47,062 nt of DNA. Source: Candidatus Margulisiibacteriota bacterium. Lineage in GTDB: Bacteria; Margulisbacteria; WOR-1; JAKLHX01; JBAZKV01. Location of the stretch: contig JBAZKV010000015.1 in NCBI GenBank assembly GCA_041650635.1, positions 1 through 47,062 of the forward strand, in the 5' to 3' direction. Below the pieces are notes generated by a model. It saw only the letters and a program-made list of their open reading frames with translations. It was not told where the DNA came from and did not search any database. Each line of letters begins with the position of its first letter. Within the stretch, counting starts at the first letter, position 1. Below are positions 30,863 to 39,220 of this stretch, piece by piece. The position numbers and the translations under genes were made by a program.

Positions 30863-31483
30863 CTATCTAGAATAGAACTCGACTATCAGGTTCTCGGATA
30901 TCAGGGTGTCCATCTCTTCCCTTCTGGGATAGGACATCACTTGCCCCTGCATTTTTTCGCTGTCGTAGGAGAGCCACGAGGGGGCCTGGCGCTCCGAAAG
31001 TTTTTCCAGTCTCACCTTCATTTTGCCCGCCGAAAGTTCCTTTACGCCTATCACATCGTTAACCTTGACGCAAAAGGACGGAATGTTGACCTTTTTGCCG
31101 TTAACCATTATATGGCCGTTTCGCACCAGCTGCCTGGCCTCTTCTCTTGAAGAAGCCATAGCCAGCCTGAAAACAACATTGTCAAGTCGCCTTTCCACCA
31201 GTTCCAACAGCTTTTCGCCGGTAGAGGTCTTGCTTTTTGAAGCAAGTTCAAAATAATTCCTGAACTGGACCTCGGAGAGGCCAAAGATCCTTTTTGCTTT
31301 CTGTTTTTCACGGAGTCTAAGAGAGAACTCGGACATCCTTTTCTGCGCCTGTCCGTGCTGTCCGGGCCGATAGCCCCTTCTTGCAAATGCGCATTTGGCG
31401 CCATAGCATCTGTCCCCCTTAAGGAAGAGCTTTGCCCCTTCGCTCCTGCACAGTTTGCATTTTGGTCCCGTGTGTCTTCCCAT
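30863..31483 (-). CDS. rpsD: 30S ribosomal protein S4
   Basis: S4 is a primary 16S rRNA binder and guards decoding accuracy with S5. The N-terminal zinc site is kept as C-x2-C...C-x4-C (CKLCRSEGAKLF, CYGAKC), followed by RGYRPGQHGQ and the S4 RNA-binding domain (RLDNVVFRLAMASSREEARQLVRNGHIMVNGKKVNIPS in pieces from residue 93). 206 residues is normal. It starts next to the rpsK stop. Confidence 0.96.
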   Translation of the reverse strand: MGRHTGPKCKLCRSEGAKLFLKGDRCYGAKCAFARRGYRPGQHGQAQKRMSEFSLRLREKQKAKRIFGLSEVQFRNYFELASKSKTSTGEKLLELVERRLDNVVFRLAMASSREEARQLVRNGHIMVNGKKVNIPSFCVKVNDVIGVKELSAGKMKVRLEKLSERQAPSWLSYDSEKMQGQVMSYPRREEMDTLISENLIVEFYSR

Positions 31484-31879
31484 TTAAACTCTCCTTCTCT
31501 TTCTGGGCCTGCACCCGTTGTGAGGGATCGGCGTCACATCTTTAATACAGTTGATATCGAGTCCGGCCGCCTGAAGCGCCCTGATAGCCGTTTCTCTGCC
31601 GGAACCCGGGCCTTTGACAAAAACGCTCACTTCTTTCATCCCGAGTTCAAGGGCCTTTCTCGCGGCGATCTCGGCCGCGGACTGGGCCGCAAAAGGGGTC
31701 CCCTTTTTGGTGCCCTTGAATCCCGCGTTCCCCGAGGATGCCCAGGCTACCACGGCGCCTTTTGAATCCGTGATGGATATTATCGTGTTGTTAAAAGTAG
31801 CCTTAATATAGGCAGTTCCCTGCAGAGGGGCCCTCTTGTCCTTTTTTTTCTTCTTAACTACTTCTTTTTCTTCAGCCAT
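31484..31879 (-). CDS. rpsK: 30S ribosomal protein S11
   Basis: S11 sits on the platform near the mRNA exit. The 131 residues carry GTAYIKATFNNTIISITD, AVVAWASSGNAGFKGTKKGTPFAAQSAA, VFVKGPGSGRETAIRAL and the C-terminal DVTPIPHNGCRPRKRRRV, all canonical. A short lysine-rich N-terminus (EEKEVVKKKKKDKRA) is typical. It lies between rpsM and rpsD. Confidence 0.97.
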   Translation of the reverse strand: MAEEKEVVKKKKKDKRAPLQGTAYIKATFNNTIISITDSKGAVVAWASSGNAGFKGTKKGTPFAAQSAAEIAARKALELGMKEVSVFVKGPGSGRETAIRALQAAGLDINCIKDVTPIPHNGCRPRKRRRV

Positions 31880-31894
31880 TAATTAGACCTCCCT

Positions 31895-32284
31895 TTATTC
31901 CGACTTTTTATTTTCTTCTTTTCTCTTGCCGACCCCGACCGTCTTTCTCTTGCCTCTCTTGGTCCTTGCATTTGTCTTGGTCCTCTGGCCTCTGACGGGA
32001 AGCCCTCTCCTGTGCCTTACGCCTCTGTAGGTCCCGATATCCATAAGCCTCTTTATATTGAGAGAAACATCCTTGCGCAGATCGCCTTCCACCTTGTAAT
32101 TCTTTATGATGTCCCTTATCCTGACTATCTCTTCCTCCGTCAAATCCTTTATCTTGGTATCAACAGGGACAGAGGCTTCTTTAAGTATCTTGCGGCTTAC
32201 CGTCTGCCCTATTCCGTAGATATAGGTGAGGCCTATCTCGGCCCTTTTATTCTTAGGAAGATCTACCCCGGAAATTCGCGCCAT
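31895..32284 (-). CDS. rpsM: 30S ribosomal protein S13
   Basis: S13 bridges the subunits at the head and touches P-site tRNA. [25 protein letters not shown] opens the protein, followed by a helix-two-turn-helix and the signature [27 protein letters not shown]-like block (here [12 protein letters not shown]). The 129 residues end in a basic tail. The spacing of 20 nt to rpmJ upstream matches the alpha operon. Confidence 0.97.
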   Translation of the reverse strand: [129 protein letters not shown]

Positions 32285-32304
32285 TTTATTCTCCTTTTAC
32301 TCCT

Positions 32305-32418
32305 TCAGCCCTGTCTCTGCTTATGCTTTGGATTTTTGCAGATAACATAAAGTTTGCCCTGCCTTTTGACCATTTTGCAGTCCACGCAGATCTTTTTTAC
32401 CGACGATCTTACTTTCAT
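32305..32418 (-). CDS. rpmJ: 50S ribosomal protein L36
   Basis: A 37-residue protein found by hand between infA and rpsM. It reads MKVRSSVKKICVDCKMV and continues to KNPKHKQRQG. The zinc ligands Cys11, Cys14, Cys27 and His32 are all present, so this is the zinc-binding (C+) form. L36 stabilises 23S rRNA helices near the peptidyl-transferase region. The start codon is 1 nt after the infA stop. Confidence 0.96.
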   Translation of the reverse strand: MKVRSSVKKICVDCKMVKRQGKLYVICKNPKHKQRQG

Positions 32419-32419
32419 C

Positions 32420-32641
32420 TTATTTCCCCCTGTAGGTAATTCTTCCTCTGGTAAGATCATAGGGGGAAAGCTCCACCCTGACCTTGTCCCCGGGAAGGAT
32501 CCTGATAAAATGCTTTCTTATCTTGCCGGACACATGCGCCAGCATTACCTGCCCAGTCTCAAGTTTTACCTTGAACAAAGCGCTTGGAAGAGCTTCGAGC
32601 ACTTCCCCTTCAAACTCTATGACATCCTTGTCTTTTACCAT
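32420..32641 (-). CDS. infA: Translation initiation factor IF-1
   Basis: IF-1 binds the A site of the 30S subunit during initiation. The 73-residue OB fold reads KDKDVIEFEGEVLEALPSALFKV, then GQVMLAHVSGKIRKHFIRILPGDKV and a C-terminal LTRGRITYRGK, all canonical. It lies between map and rpmJ as in many bacteria, 1 nt after the map stop. Confidence 0.97.
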   Translation of the reverse strand: MVKDKDVIEFEGEVLEALPSALFKVKLETGQVMLAHVSGKIRKHFIRILPGDKVRVELSPYDLTRGRITYRGK

Positions 32642-32642
32642 T

Positions 32643-33389
32643 TCAGATCCTTGTCAGGACTTCGACGCTGTCGCTGCTCACCAGCACCGTGTGCTCAAAA
32701 TGCGCCGACAGACCGCCGTCGGAAGTGACCACGGTCCAGCCGTCGTCCAGGGTCTCTATCGAACTCTGTCCTGTGTTCAGCATCGGCTCGATCGCAAAGG
32801 TCATGCCCGTCTCTATCTTTGGCCCCTGACCGGGCTTTCCAAAATTAGGTATAAGAGGGTCCTCGTGCAGCTGCCTGCCGACACCGTGTCCGAAAAGGTC
32901 CCTGACAACGCTGTAGCCCTTTTTTGAAGCGTGAGACTCAATGGCATGGGAAATATCGCCTATTCTTTTGCCGCTTTTTACTGCTTCAATGCCTTTCTCG
33001 AGGCATTCTTCCGCTGCCCGGATCAGGTTCTTTGCGCTTTTTGTGACCTTGCCGACCGGAAAGGTTTTTGCGGTATCTCCGTAACAGCCGTTATAGATGG
33101 CTCCGACATCAATGCCGACAATATCGCCTTCGCACAGCTCCCTGTCGCCCGGGATGCCGTGGACCACCTCATTGTTAACCGAAAGGCAGCTCGCATGGCG
33201 GTAGCCCCTGTAGCCCTTGAAAGCCGGCTTAGCGCCGCTTTTTACGAGCTCATTCTCAATAAAAGTATCCAGTTCTATTGTCTTCATCCCGGCTCTTACC
33301 TCTTTCCCCGCTTTTAACAGGACGCTTGCCGCTATCCGGCACGCCTCTTTAATGTTCTTTATCTCTTCCTCATTCTTCTTTATTATCAT
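32643..33389 (-). CDS. map: Methionine aminopeptidase, type I
   Basis: Removes the initiator methionine from nascent proteins. The 248 residues have the pita-bread fold with metal ligands in DVGAIYNGCYGDTAKTF (two Asp), GHGVGRQLHEDP (His), MTFAIEPML (Glu) and SAHFEHTVLV (Glu). There is no N-terminal zinc-finger extension, so it is type Ia. It overlaps adk by 4 nt and precedes infA, the usual spc/alpha layout. Confidence 0.96.
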   Translation of the reverse strand: MIIKKNEEEIKNIKEACRIAASVLLKAGKEVRAGMKTIELDTFIENELVKSGAKPAFKGYRGYRHASCLSVNNEVVHGIPGDRELCEGDIVGIDVGAIYNGCYGDTAKTFPVGKVTKSAKNLIRAAEECLEKGIEAVKSGKRIGDISHAIESHASKKGYSVVRDLFGHGVGRQLHEDPLIPNFGKPGQGPKIETGMTFAIEPMLNTGQSSIETLDDGWTVVTSDGGLSAHFEHTVLVSSDSVEVLTRI

Positions 33390-34009
33390 ACCGCCGCAAG
33401 GATCCTGGCTTTTACCCGGGCCGGAGCACCTGAACCGTCAACCTTTGCCAGCAGGCCCTTTTTCTCATAATGGGACTTTAAAGGGGCCGTTTCCTTTTCG
33501 AAAACCTCGAGCCTTTTCACGATCGTCTCCTCTTTGTCGTCATTCCTTACATAAAGAGGGGATGCGCAGAAATCGCATTTGCCTTCCTCTTTTGGAGGAT
33601 TGGAGGATACATGGTATACCCTTCCGCAGTTCCTGCAGGACAGCCTGCCTGAAAGCCTCTTAACTATCTCCTCATTTGGCACATCTATATAGACAGCCCT
33701 GCTTATGTCCGTTATTCCTTCAAGAAATTTTGCCTGATATACGGTCCTGGGATACCCGTCAAGGATAAATCCGCTTTTTGCCTTGGCAAGCGCATCCCTG
33801 GCAATTTCATTGACAAGGTCATCCGGCACAAGAGTGCCCGCCTTAAGGTGCTCCTGAGCTTTAATTCCCGAAGGCGTCCCATCCTTTATCGCCTGCCTCA
33901 AAATATCCCCCATCGAAATATGCGCGAGCCCGGCCTCCAAGGCTATTTCTTTTGCCTGAGTTCCCTTGCCGGAGCCCGGAGGGCCCAAAAATATGAGCTT
34001 CTTTTCCAT
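33386..34009 (-). CDS. adk: Adenylate kinase with zinc-binding lid
   Basis: Interconverts ATP+AMP and 2 ADP. The P-loop is GPPGSGKGTQAK, AMP-binding residues are in HISMGDILRQAI and FILDGYPRTVYQAKFL, and the lid domain begins RLSCRNCGRVYH and closes CDFCASPLY, a four-cysteine zinc site as in Gram-positive enzymes. 207 residues is normal. It starts immediately after the secY stop. Confidence 0.96.
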   Translation of the reverse strand: MEKKLIFLGPPGSGKGTQAKEIALEAGLAHISMGDILRQAIKDGTPSGIKAQEHLKAGTLVPDDLVNEIARDALAKAKSGFILDGYPRTVYQAKFLEGITDISRAVYIDVPNEEIVKRLSGRLSCRNCGRVYHVSSNPPKEEGKCDFCASPLYVRNDDKEETIVKRLEVFEKETAPLKSHYEKKGLLAKVDGSGAPARVKARILAAV

Positions 34010-35272
34010 TTAAGTAAGAAGCCCTTCATACTGTCTGCTGATAAGATGGGACTGTATCTGACGCACCAGATCAAGGGCCACTCCCACTACTATTAGCAGC
34101 GCAGTGGCTCCCAGCCCCTGGAAAGTCATAATATGCGTAAGACCTTCTACAATGCTGGGGATAACGGCTATAACAGCAAGAAAGACAGCCCCCATCAAGG
34201 TCAGTCTTGTTATCACATATTCAAAAAAGTCAGCTGTGGGCTTGCCGGGCCTTATCCCGGTTATGAACCCTCCGTACTTTTTGATGTTTTCCGCAAGCTC
34301 TTTCGGGTTAAAGGTAATAGCTGTATAGAAGTAACAGAAAAAGAAGATCAGCAGAAAATAAAAGAGCATATAAAAAGAGCCGCTCGGTGACACCGCAGAA
34401 ACAAGCCCCCTTACAAGATCATTGGGTATGAACTGCGCAATAGTTGCCGGAAACAGCAGCACGGAGGACGCAAAAATGATAGGGATAACGCCTCCCTGGT
34501 TAAGCCTTAAAGGTATGTAAGTGGTCTGACCGCCGTAAACCCTGCGGCCGACTATTTTCTTCGCATACTGTACCTGCACCCTGCGCTGCGCCTCCTGCAC
34601 TATCACTATCGCAACTATCATTACAAGAAAGACCGAAAGAAGGACCGCGACACCTGCCACGCTGGCCCCTCCTTTTACGATCATAAAGGTCTGCCCAAAA
34701 TAGGACGGGATCCTGGATACAATGCCGGCAAAGATTATCAGAGAAGCCCCGTTGCCTATCCCGTTAGCCGAGATAAGCTCCGAGATCCACATTATGAACG
34801 CTGTTCCGGCGGTAAGAGAAATGACGGTACTTATAAGAAAGAACGGGAAGCTGTATCCCGGCACAAGCACTCCCCTCAGCCAGAAGGACATGCCCACCGA
34901 CTGAAAGACCGCCAGAGCGATCGTAAGGTATCTCGTATACTGTGCTATCTGCTTTCTTCCGGAGTCGCCTTCTTTGGAAAGTTCTTCGAGCTGAGGTATG
35001 ACAGCCGTCAAAAGCTGCATTATGATCGAGGCGTTGATGTACGGGACAATGCCCATTGCAAAGATCGAGAATTTGACCAAGGCTCCTCCTGTAAAGAGGT
35101 CCAGGAACCCGAGAAGGTTGCCCTGGTTAAAAAGGGCCTGAAGCCTAAGGGTGTCTATTCCCGGGACCGAGATGTGCGCCCCAAGCCTGAAGACCGCTAT
35201 CATCCCCAGAGTAAAGAGGACCCTCTTTCTCAGGTCTGCTATATTGAACAATCCGGCAAGACTTGTGATCAC
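34010..35272 (-). CDS. secY: Preprotein translocase subunit SecY
   Basis: SecY forms the protein-conducting channel of the inner membrane. The 420-residue protein has ten hydrophobic segments; signature stretches are FRLGAHISVPGID, MGIVPYINASIIMQLL, LNQGGVIPIIFASSVLLFP and the C-terminal SRQYEGLL. The cytoplasmic loop GGFITGIRPGKPTADF is also conserved. It overlaps rplO by 4 nt and abuts adk. Confidence 0.97.
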   Translation of the reverse strand: MITSLAGLFNIADLRKRVLFTLGMIAVFRLGAHISVPGIDTLRLQALFNQGNLLGFLDLFTGGALVKFSIFAMGIVPYINASIIMQLLTAVIPQLEELSKEGDSGRKQIAQYTRYLTIALAVFQSVGMSFWLRGVLVPGYSFPFFLISTVISLTAGTAFIMWISELISANGIGNGASLIIFAGIVSRIPSYFGQTFMIVKGGASVAGVAVLLSVFLVMIVAIVIVQEAQRRVQVQYAKKIVGRRVYGGQTTYIPLRLNQGGVIPIIFASSVLLFPATIAQFIPNDLVRGLVSAVSPSGSFYMLFYFLLIFFFCYFYTAITFNPKELAENIKKYGGFITGIRPGKPTADFFEYVITRLTLMGAVFLAVIAVIPSIVEGLTHIMTFQGLGATALLIVVGVALDLVRQIQSHLISRQYEGLLT

Positions 35273-35730
35273 TTAATTACGATAGCCTTTCCTTTTGCGG
35301 CCTCGATCTTTTTGGCCGCCTCTTCGCTGAACTTATGAGCTTCTACAGATAGTTTTTTCTTAAGTTCTCCGCCTCCAAGCAGTTTGACAGGAAGAAGGGA
35401 CGCTTTTTTTGTGGAAGAAAAGAACTTGTCTATCAGGTCCTGCAGTTTTACCACAGCCCCTTCCTCAAAAACCTCCAGCTGCGCTATATTGAGTATGTTG
35501 TACGCCTGTTTGAAAGGATAGTTCTTGAAGGTGCCCATCTTGGGAAGTCTTCTGTAGAGCGGTGTCTGACCTCCTTCGAACCTTATGCCTTTGCCTCCCC
35601 CGGAGCGGCTTTTCTGTCCTTTATGCCCCCTGCAGGCGGTTTTACCGTGCCCGCTCCCGTGCCCTCTGGCAACTTTTTTCGGTTTTTTCCTTGAGCCCTT
35701 TGCGGGAGATATGTGCCCGAGTTTTATCAT
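35269..35730 (-). CDS. rplO: 50S ribosomal protein L15
   Basis: L15 is a late-assembly protein that threads into 23S rRNA with a long Gly/Arg-rich arm. The 153 residues start with LGHISPAKGSRKKPKKVARGHGSGHGKTACRGHKGQKSR (in parts) and include FEGGQTPLYRRLPKMG, all canonical. Its start overlaps the rpsE stop by 4 nt, leaving no room for rpmD (L30), which normally lies between them. Confidence 0.96.
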   Translation of the reverse strand: MIKLGHISPAKGSRKKPKKVARGHGSGHGKTACRGHKGQKSRSGGGKGIRFEGGQTPLYRRLPKMGTFKNYPFKQAYNILNIAQLEVFEEGAVVKLQDLIDKFFSSTKKASLLPVKLLGGGELKKKLSVEAHKFSEEAAKKIEAAKGKAIVIK

Positions 35731-36200
35731 GACGCCTGTACCTCTGTTCTTTTTAGCTGAAGCAGTCCGTCTATGGTCGCCCTTGCCACATTGATGGCAT
35801 TTGCAGATCCGATGGATTTTGCAACTATGTTCTTAATGCCTGCCAGCTCCAGCACCGTCCTTACAGAACCTCCGGCTATAACGCCTGTCCCTGAAGGTGC
35901 CGGCTTTATGACCGTGCTGCTTGCGGAAAACCTTCCGGTGCAGTCGTGCGCTATGGTGCCGTCCTTTATATCAACCGTTATCAGGTTCTTCTTGCCGTCC
36001 TCAACGGCTTTTCTTATGGCAGATGCGACTTCGTTGGCCTTGCCAAGCCCCAGCCCCACCTTGCCTTTGCCGTTGCCTACAATAACAAGAGCGCGAAAGC
36101 TCATTTTTTTTCCGCCTTTGACCACCTTGGTAACGCGCCTTATCTGGACCACTTTCTCGTTATATTCTTTTACTTCTTCGTTCCTTCTGTATTGAGCCAC
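35727..36200 (-). CDS. rpsE: 30S ribosomal protein S5
   Basis: S5 works with S4 at the mRNA entry site and in decoding fidelity. The N-terminal double-stranded RNA-binding domain is seen in EKVVQIRRVTKVVKGGKKMSFRALVIVGNGKGKVGLGLGKA (residues 14-54), and the C-terminal domain in GTGVIAGGSVRTVLELAGI. 157 residues is normal. It follows rplR by 12 nt. Confidence 0.96.
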   Translation of the reverse strand: MAQYRRNEEVKEYNEKVVQIRRVTKVVKGGKKMSFRALVIVGNGKGKVGLGLGKANEVASAIRKAVEDGKKNLITVDIKDGTIAHDCTGRFSASSTVIKPAPSGTGVIAGGSVRTVLELAGIKNIVAKSIGSANAINVARATIDGLLQLKRTEVQAS

Positions 36201-36212
36201 ATTTCCCTCCTG

Positions 36213-36539
36213 TTAAAATTTCAGGCCGGCCGTCCTTACGCTCTGCGCAAGCGCCTCGACCCTTCCGTGATACTTTTTTTCTCCCCTGTCAAAAACAACT
36301 GAGTTGATGCCTTTTTCCAGCGCCCTTTTTGCCAGCACTTCTCCCACTTTTTTTGCGGAAGCGATATTAACCGCCGTCTTTTTGTCCTTTTTCACTTCTT
36401 TTTCGACCGTCGAGGCGCTTACAAGCGTCCTGGCGTTCTCGTCATCGATTATCTGTGCATAAATATTCTTAAGGCTTATAAAGACCGACAGTCTCGGCCT
36501 GACCGACCTTCCGAATATTTTTTTCTTAATGTCTTTCAT
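36213..36539 (-). CDS. rplR: 50S ribosomal protein L18
   Basis: L18 binds 5S rRNA in the central protuberance. RPRLSVFISLKNIYAQIIDDE, TLVSASTVEK and FDRGEKKYHGRVEALAQSVRTAGLKF are the family signatures. At 108 residues it is about 10 shorter than usual because the basic N-terminal arm is abbreviated (MKDIKKKIFGRSV). It lies 17 nt after rplF. Confidence 0.95.
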   Translation of the reverse strand: MKDIKKKIFGRSVRPRLSVFISLKNIYAQIIDDENARTLVSASTVEKEVKKDKKTAVNIASAKKVGEVLAKRALEKGINSVVFDRGEKKYHGRVEALAQSVRTAGLKF

Positions 36540-36556
36540 TTCGTTCTCCCAAAAAA

Positions 36557-37102
36557 TTATGCGGCTTTTGCCGCGGTCTTACCGGCTTTTCTTCTTACAT
36601 ACTGTCCGCTGTAACGGATCCCCTTGCCTTTATAAGGCTCCACTGGCCGGACATGCTTGATATCGGTGGCTATCTGCCCTATTACAACAGGATCGCATCC
36701 GGATATCTTTATCTTTGTCTGGCCTTCAACGGAAAACTCCACCCCTGCCGGAGGAACAATGACAACGGGATGCGAATATCCCATGGAAAGGTTAAGGTTT
36801 TTTCCTTCCTTTGCCGCCTTATAGCCCACGCCTACTATTTCAAGCACTTTTTCAAAGCCGGTATGGGCTCCCTTTACCATATTGGCTATCATAGACCTGT
36901 AGAGGCCGTGCATGGACCTGACCTTCTTTTCTTCGCTGGTCCTCTTAACAAGCAGCGTGGTCCCCTCGAGCTCTACTTTTATCGAGGGATCAACAGCAAG
37001 CAAAGTCTGGCCTTTGGGGCCTTTTACAGATATCTTATTGCCGTCTATCTTGACCTCAACGCCTGATGGGACCTCTATCGGAGCTTTTCCTATTCTTGAC
37101 AT
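36557..37102 (-). CDS. rplF: 50S ribosomal protein L6
   Basis: L6 sits near the sarcin-ricin loop and factor-binding site. The start MSRIGKAPIEVPSGV is chosen because AGGAG lies upstream and it follows the rpsH stop; a longer open frame would run back into rpsH. The two repeated L6 domains are clear, ending in DIKHVRPVEPYKGKGIRYSGQYVRRKAGK (in parts), giving 181 residues. Confidence 0.96.
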   Translation of the reverse strand: MSRIGKAPIEVPSGVEVKIDGNKISVKGPKGQTLLAVDPSIKVELEGTTLLVKRTSEEKKVRSMHGLYRSMIANMVKGAHTGFEKVLEIVGVGYKAAKEGKNLNLSMGYSHPVVIVPPAGVEFSVEGQTKIKISGCDPVVIGQIATDIKHVRPVEPYKGKGIRYSGQYVRRKAGKTAAKAA

Positions 37103-37109
37103 ATTACTC

Positions 37110-37508
37110 CTACCATATCTGGCAGATGACTTCGCCGCCGACATTTTTCTGCCGCGCCATAGAGTCTGTCATCAGCCCCTGTGAAGTTGAGATTATCGCC
37201 AATCCGTACCCGCTTTGCACAAAAGGTATGTTCTTCGCTCCCGAGTACAAATGCCTCGAAGGCTTGCTCACCCTCTTGATGCCGCTGATGGCGCATTTCT
37301 TGTCGGGTCCGTACTTGAGGTCGATCTTTAGGACCTTGCGGGGACCTTTGGCAAGGATTTCAAAACCGTGTATATATCCCTCGTTCTTGAGCAATTCGGC
37401 TATTTTTGCCTTCATTGTCGAGCCCGGCATCTCCAGCCTGTCATCTCTTTTCAATATCGCGTTCTTGATCCTCAAGAACATATCGCCTATCGGGTCTTGT
37501 ATAGTCAT
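37110..37508 (-). CDS. rpsH: 30S ribosomal protein S8
   Basis: S8 is a primary binder of 16S rRNA helix 21, and in E. coli the homologue represses its own operon. The 132 residues contain IGDMFLRIKNAILKR, LKNEGYIHGFEI and the C-terminal GYGLAIISTSQGLMTDSMAR, ending in GGEVICQIW as in the family. It follows rpsN by 10 nt. Confidence 0.96.
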   Translation of the reverse strand: MTIQDPIGDMFLRIKNAILKRDDRLEMPGSTMKAKIAELLKNEGYIHGFEILAKGPRKVLKIDLKYGPDKKCAISGIKRVSKPSRHLYSGAKNIPFVQSGYGLAIISTSQGLMTDSMARQKNVGGEVICQIW

Positions 37509-37518
37509 TTGTACTCCT

Positions 37519-37704
37519 TTACCAGCTCGATTTGGTCACCCCGGGAAGCAGCCCGTTATGGGCCGCGCTCCTGAAGCAGATCCTGCAGAGTCCGAATTTT
37601 TTTATCACCGCCCTGGGCCTTCCGCACTTTCTGCAGCGGGACTTCCTTCTTGTCGGGAACTTTACTTTCTTCTTCAGTTTTGCCAGCCAGGATGTCTTGC
37701 CCAT
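37519..37704 (-). CDS. rpsN: 30S ribosomal protein S14, zinc-binding type
   Basis: A 61-residue S14 of the zinc form (type Z). The ligands are two C-x2-C pairs, SRCRKCGRPRAVIKKFGLCRICFR, after a basic N-terminus MGKTSWLAKLKKKVKFPTRR; it ends LLPGVTKSSW. The protein contacts 16S rRNA in the head of the 30S subunit. It lies between rplE and rpsH as usual. Confidence 0.97.
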   Translation of the reverse strand: MGKTSWLAKLKKKVKFPTRRKSRCRKCGRPRAVIKKFGLCRICFRSAAHNGLLPGVTKSSW

Positions 37705-37720
37705 TATTCTTGTTCCTCCG

Positions 37721-38263
37721 TTATGCTGTCCTAAACGGCATGCCCATGAGGGTCAGAAGAGCCCTGGCCTCTTTATCGGTCTTTGCCGTGGTGCAGATAG
37801 TTATGTCCATGCCCCTTACCTTGTCGACCTTGTCGTAATCTATCTCTGGAAATATCAGTTGTTCGGTCACTCCCATGGTGTAGTTGCCGTGCCCGTCAAA
37901 GGACTTAGGAGAGATCCCTTTAAAGTCCCTGATACGCGGCAGGCAGATGTTGATCAGTTTGTCAAGAAAGTGGTACATCCTTGTCCCCCTCAGCGTAACC
38001 TTGCAGCCTATGGGCTGTTTGGCCCTTAGCTTGAAAGCGGCGATGGATTTTTTCGCTTTTGTGACCGCGGGCTTCTGTCCGGTGATAGCCGCAAGCTCGG
38101 CAAGAGAGATATCCATGGCCTTGGGATTGGAAACGGATTCCCCAAGCCCTCTGTTGATGACTACCTTCTTTAGGCACGGGACTTGCATCCTGTTGGTGTA
38201 GGAAAATTCCTTTGTGAGCTCTTTTACTATTACCTTGTCGTACTTTTGCTTTAGGGTTGTCAC
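37721..38263 (-). CDS. rplE: 50S ribosomal protein L5
   Basis: L5 binds 5S rRNA and contacts P-site tRNA. The 180 residues include VPCLKKVVINRGLGES, ITGQKPAVTKAKKSIAAFKLR, MPIGCKVTLRG-like KQPIGCKVTLRGTRMYHFLDKL, RDFKGISPKSFDGHGNYTMG and VRGMDITICTTAKTDKEARALL. It starts 1 nt after the rplX stop. Confidence 0.96.
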   Translation of the reverse strand: MTTLKQKYDKVIVKELTKEFSYTNRMQVPCLKKVVINRGLGESVSNPKAMDISLAELAAITGQKPAVTKAKKSIAAFKLRAKQPIGCKVTLRGTRMYHFLDKLINICLPRIRDFKGISPKSFDGHGNYTMGVTEQLIFPEIDYDKVDKVRGMDITICTTAKTDKEARALLTLMGMPFRTA

Positions 38264-38264
38264 T

Positions 38265-38573
38265 TTATTTCACCTTGTCTATGATCTCTTTACACTTGGC
38301 GCAGGCCCTGTAAGAGTCCTTTTTGATAAGTCGGGACGGCTTTGAGCAATGCGGGCACACGGCCATAAGCTTGGACAGCCGGATTGGCAGCAGTTTCTCT
38401 ATTATGCCTCCCTGAAAGTTCCTGTTGGCCTTTAAATGTCTTTTAACCGTGTTGATCTTTTCAACAATGGCGCAGCCCTTGTCCGGCAGGACCTTAAGGA
38501 CCTTTCCTTTTTTACCTTTGTCTTTTCCCGAAATGACCAGGGCAGTGTCGCCCTTTTTTATTCTTGGCTGCAT
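38265..38573 (-). CDS. rplX: 50S ribosomal protein L24
   Basis: L24 initiates large-subunit assembly by binding the 5' domain of 23S rRNA. The KOW motif KGDTALVISGKDKGKKGKVLKVLP is at the N-terminus, followed by VEKINTVKRHLKANRN and GGIIEKLLPIRLSKLMAVCP. The C-terminal CPHC...CAKC pairs form a possible zinc ribbon, common in the family. 102 residues is normal. Confidence 0.96.
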   Translation of the reverse strand: MQPRIKKGDTALVISGKDKGKKGKVLKVLPDKGCAIVEKINTVKRHLKANRNFQGGIIEKLLPIRLSKLMAVCPHCSKPSRLIKKDSYRACAKCKEIIDKVK

Positions 38574-38574
38574 T

Positions 38575-38943
38575 TTATACCACCTCTACCGCTAATGAGA
38601 TTATTTTCATATAGTTCTTGTCGCGCAGCTCTCTTGCCACCGGTCCGAACACCCTGGTGCCGATCGGGTTGCCCTGGTCGTTGATGAGGACCGCCGCGTT
38701 GTCGTCAAAGCTTACATAAGAGGCGTCATCCCTGCGCAGAGCTTTTTTTACCCTGACAACCACTGCTTTGACCACCGCGCTTTTTTTGACCGTCATATTG
38801 GGAGTGGCGTCCTTTACAACGCCTATTATCACATCCCCCACGCTGGCATACCTTCTGAAAGAGGTGCCCAGTATCCTGACGCAAAGGATCTGTTTTGCTC
38901 CTGAATTATCCGCCACATTCAGCCTTGTTTGAACCTGTATCAT
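38575..38943 (-). CDS. rplN: 50S ribosomal protein L14
   Basis: L14 lies at the subunit interface. The start MIQVQTRLNVADNSGAK gives 122 residues, the family standard; an in-frame upstream ATG would add nine residues and overlap rpsQ. VGDVIIGVVKDATPNMTVKKSAVVKAVVVR and the C-terminal GTRVFGPVARELRDKNYMKIISLA are canonical. It begins 1 nt after the rpsQ stop. Confidence 0.96.
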   Translation of the reverse strand: MIQVQTRLNVADNSGAKQILCVRILGTSFRRYASVGDVIIGVVKDATPNMTVKKSAVVKAVVVRVKKALRRDDASYVSFDDNAAVLINDQGNPIGTRVFGPVARELRDKNYMKIISLAVEVV

Positions 38944-38944
38944 T

Positions 38945-39220
38945 TTACGCCTGGTCCCTTTCCGCCCCAAGAATTTTGGCCACCCGCCATCTTTTGTCCT
39001 TTGAGATCGGCTTGGTCTCGATTATTTCCACCCTGTCGCCCGTCTTGCAGCTGTTTTTCTCATCGTGGGCCTTGAACCGGGACAGCCTCTTGATGGTCTT
39101 TTTGTACAGCGGGTGCTTGAACAGCCTCTCAACTGCAACAACCACGGTCTTCTCCATTTTGTCGCTTACGACAAAACCTGTCCTTGATCTCTTTTTGTTT
39201 TCCCTGTTATTTTCCTGCAT
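38945..39220 (-). CDS. rpsQ: 30S ribosomal protein S17
   Basis: S17 is a primary 16S rRNA binder with an OB fold. RTGFVVSDKMEKTVVVAVERLFKHPLYKKTIKR is the conserved first half (residues 12-44), followed by FKAHDEKNSCKTGDRVEIIETKPISKDKRWRV (in parts). 91 residues is normal. Its start overlaps the rpmC end by 14 nt. Confidence 0.96.
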   Translation of the reverse strand: MQENNRENKKRSRTGFVVSDKMEKTVVVAVERLFKHPLYKKTIKRLSRFKAHDEKNSCKTGDRVEIIETKPISKDKRWRVAKILGAERDQA

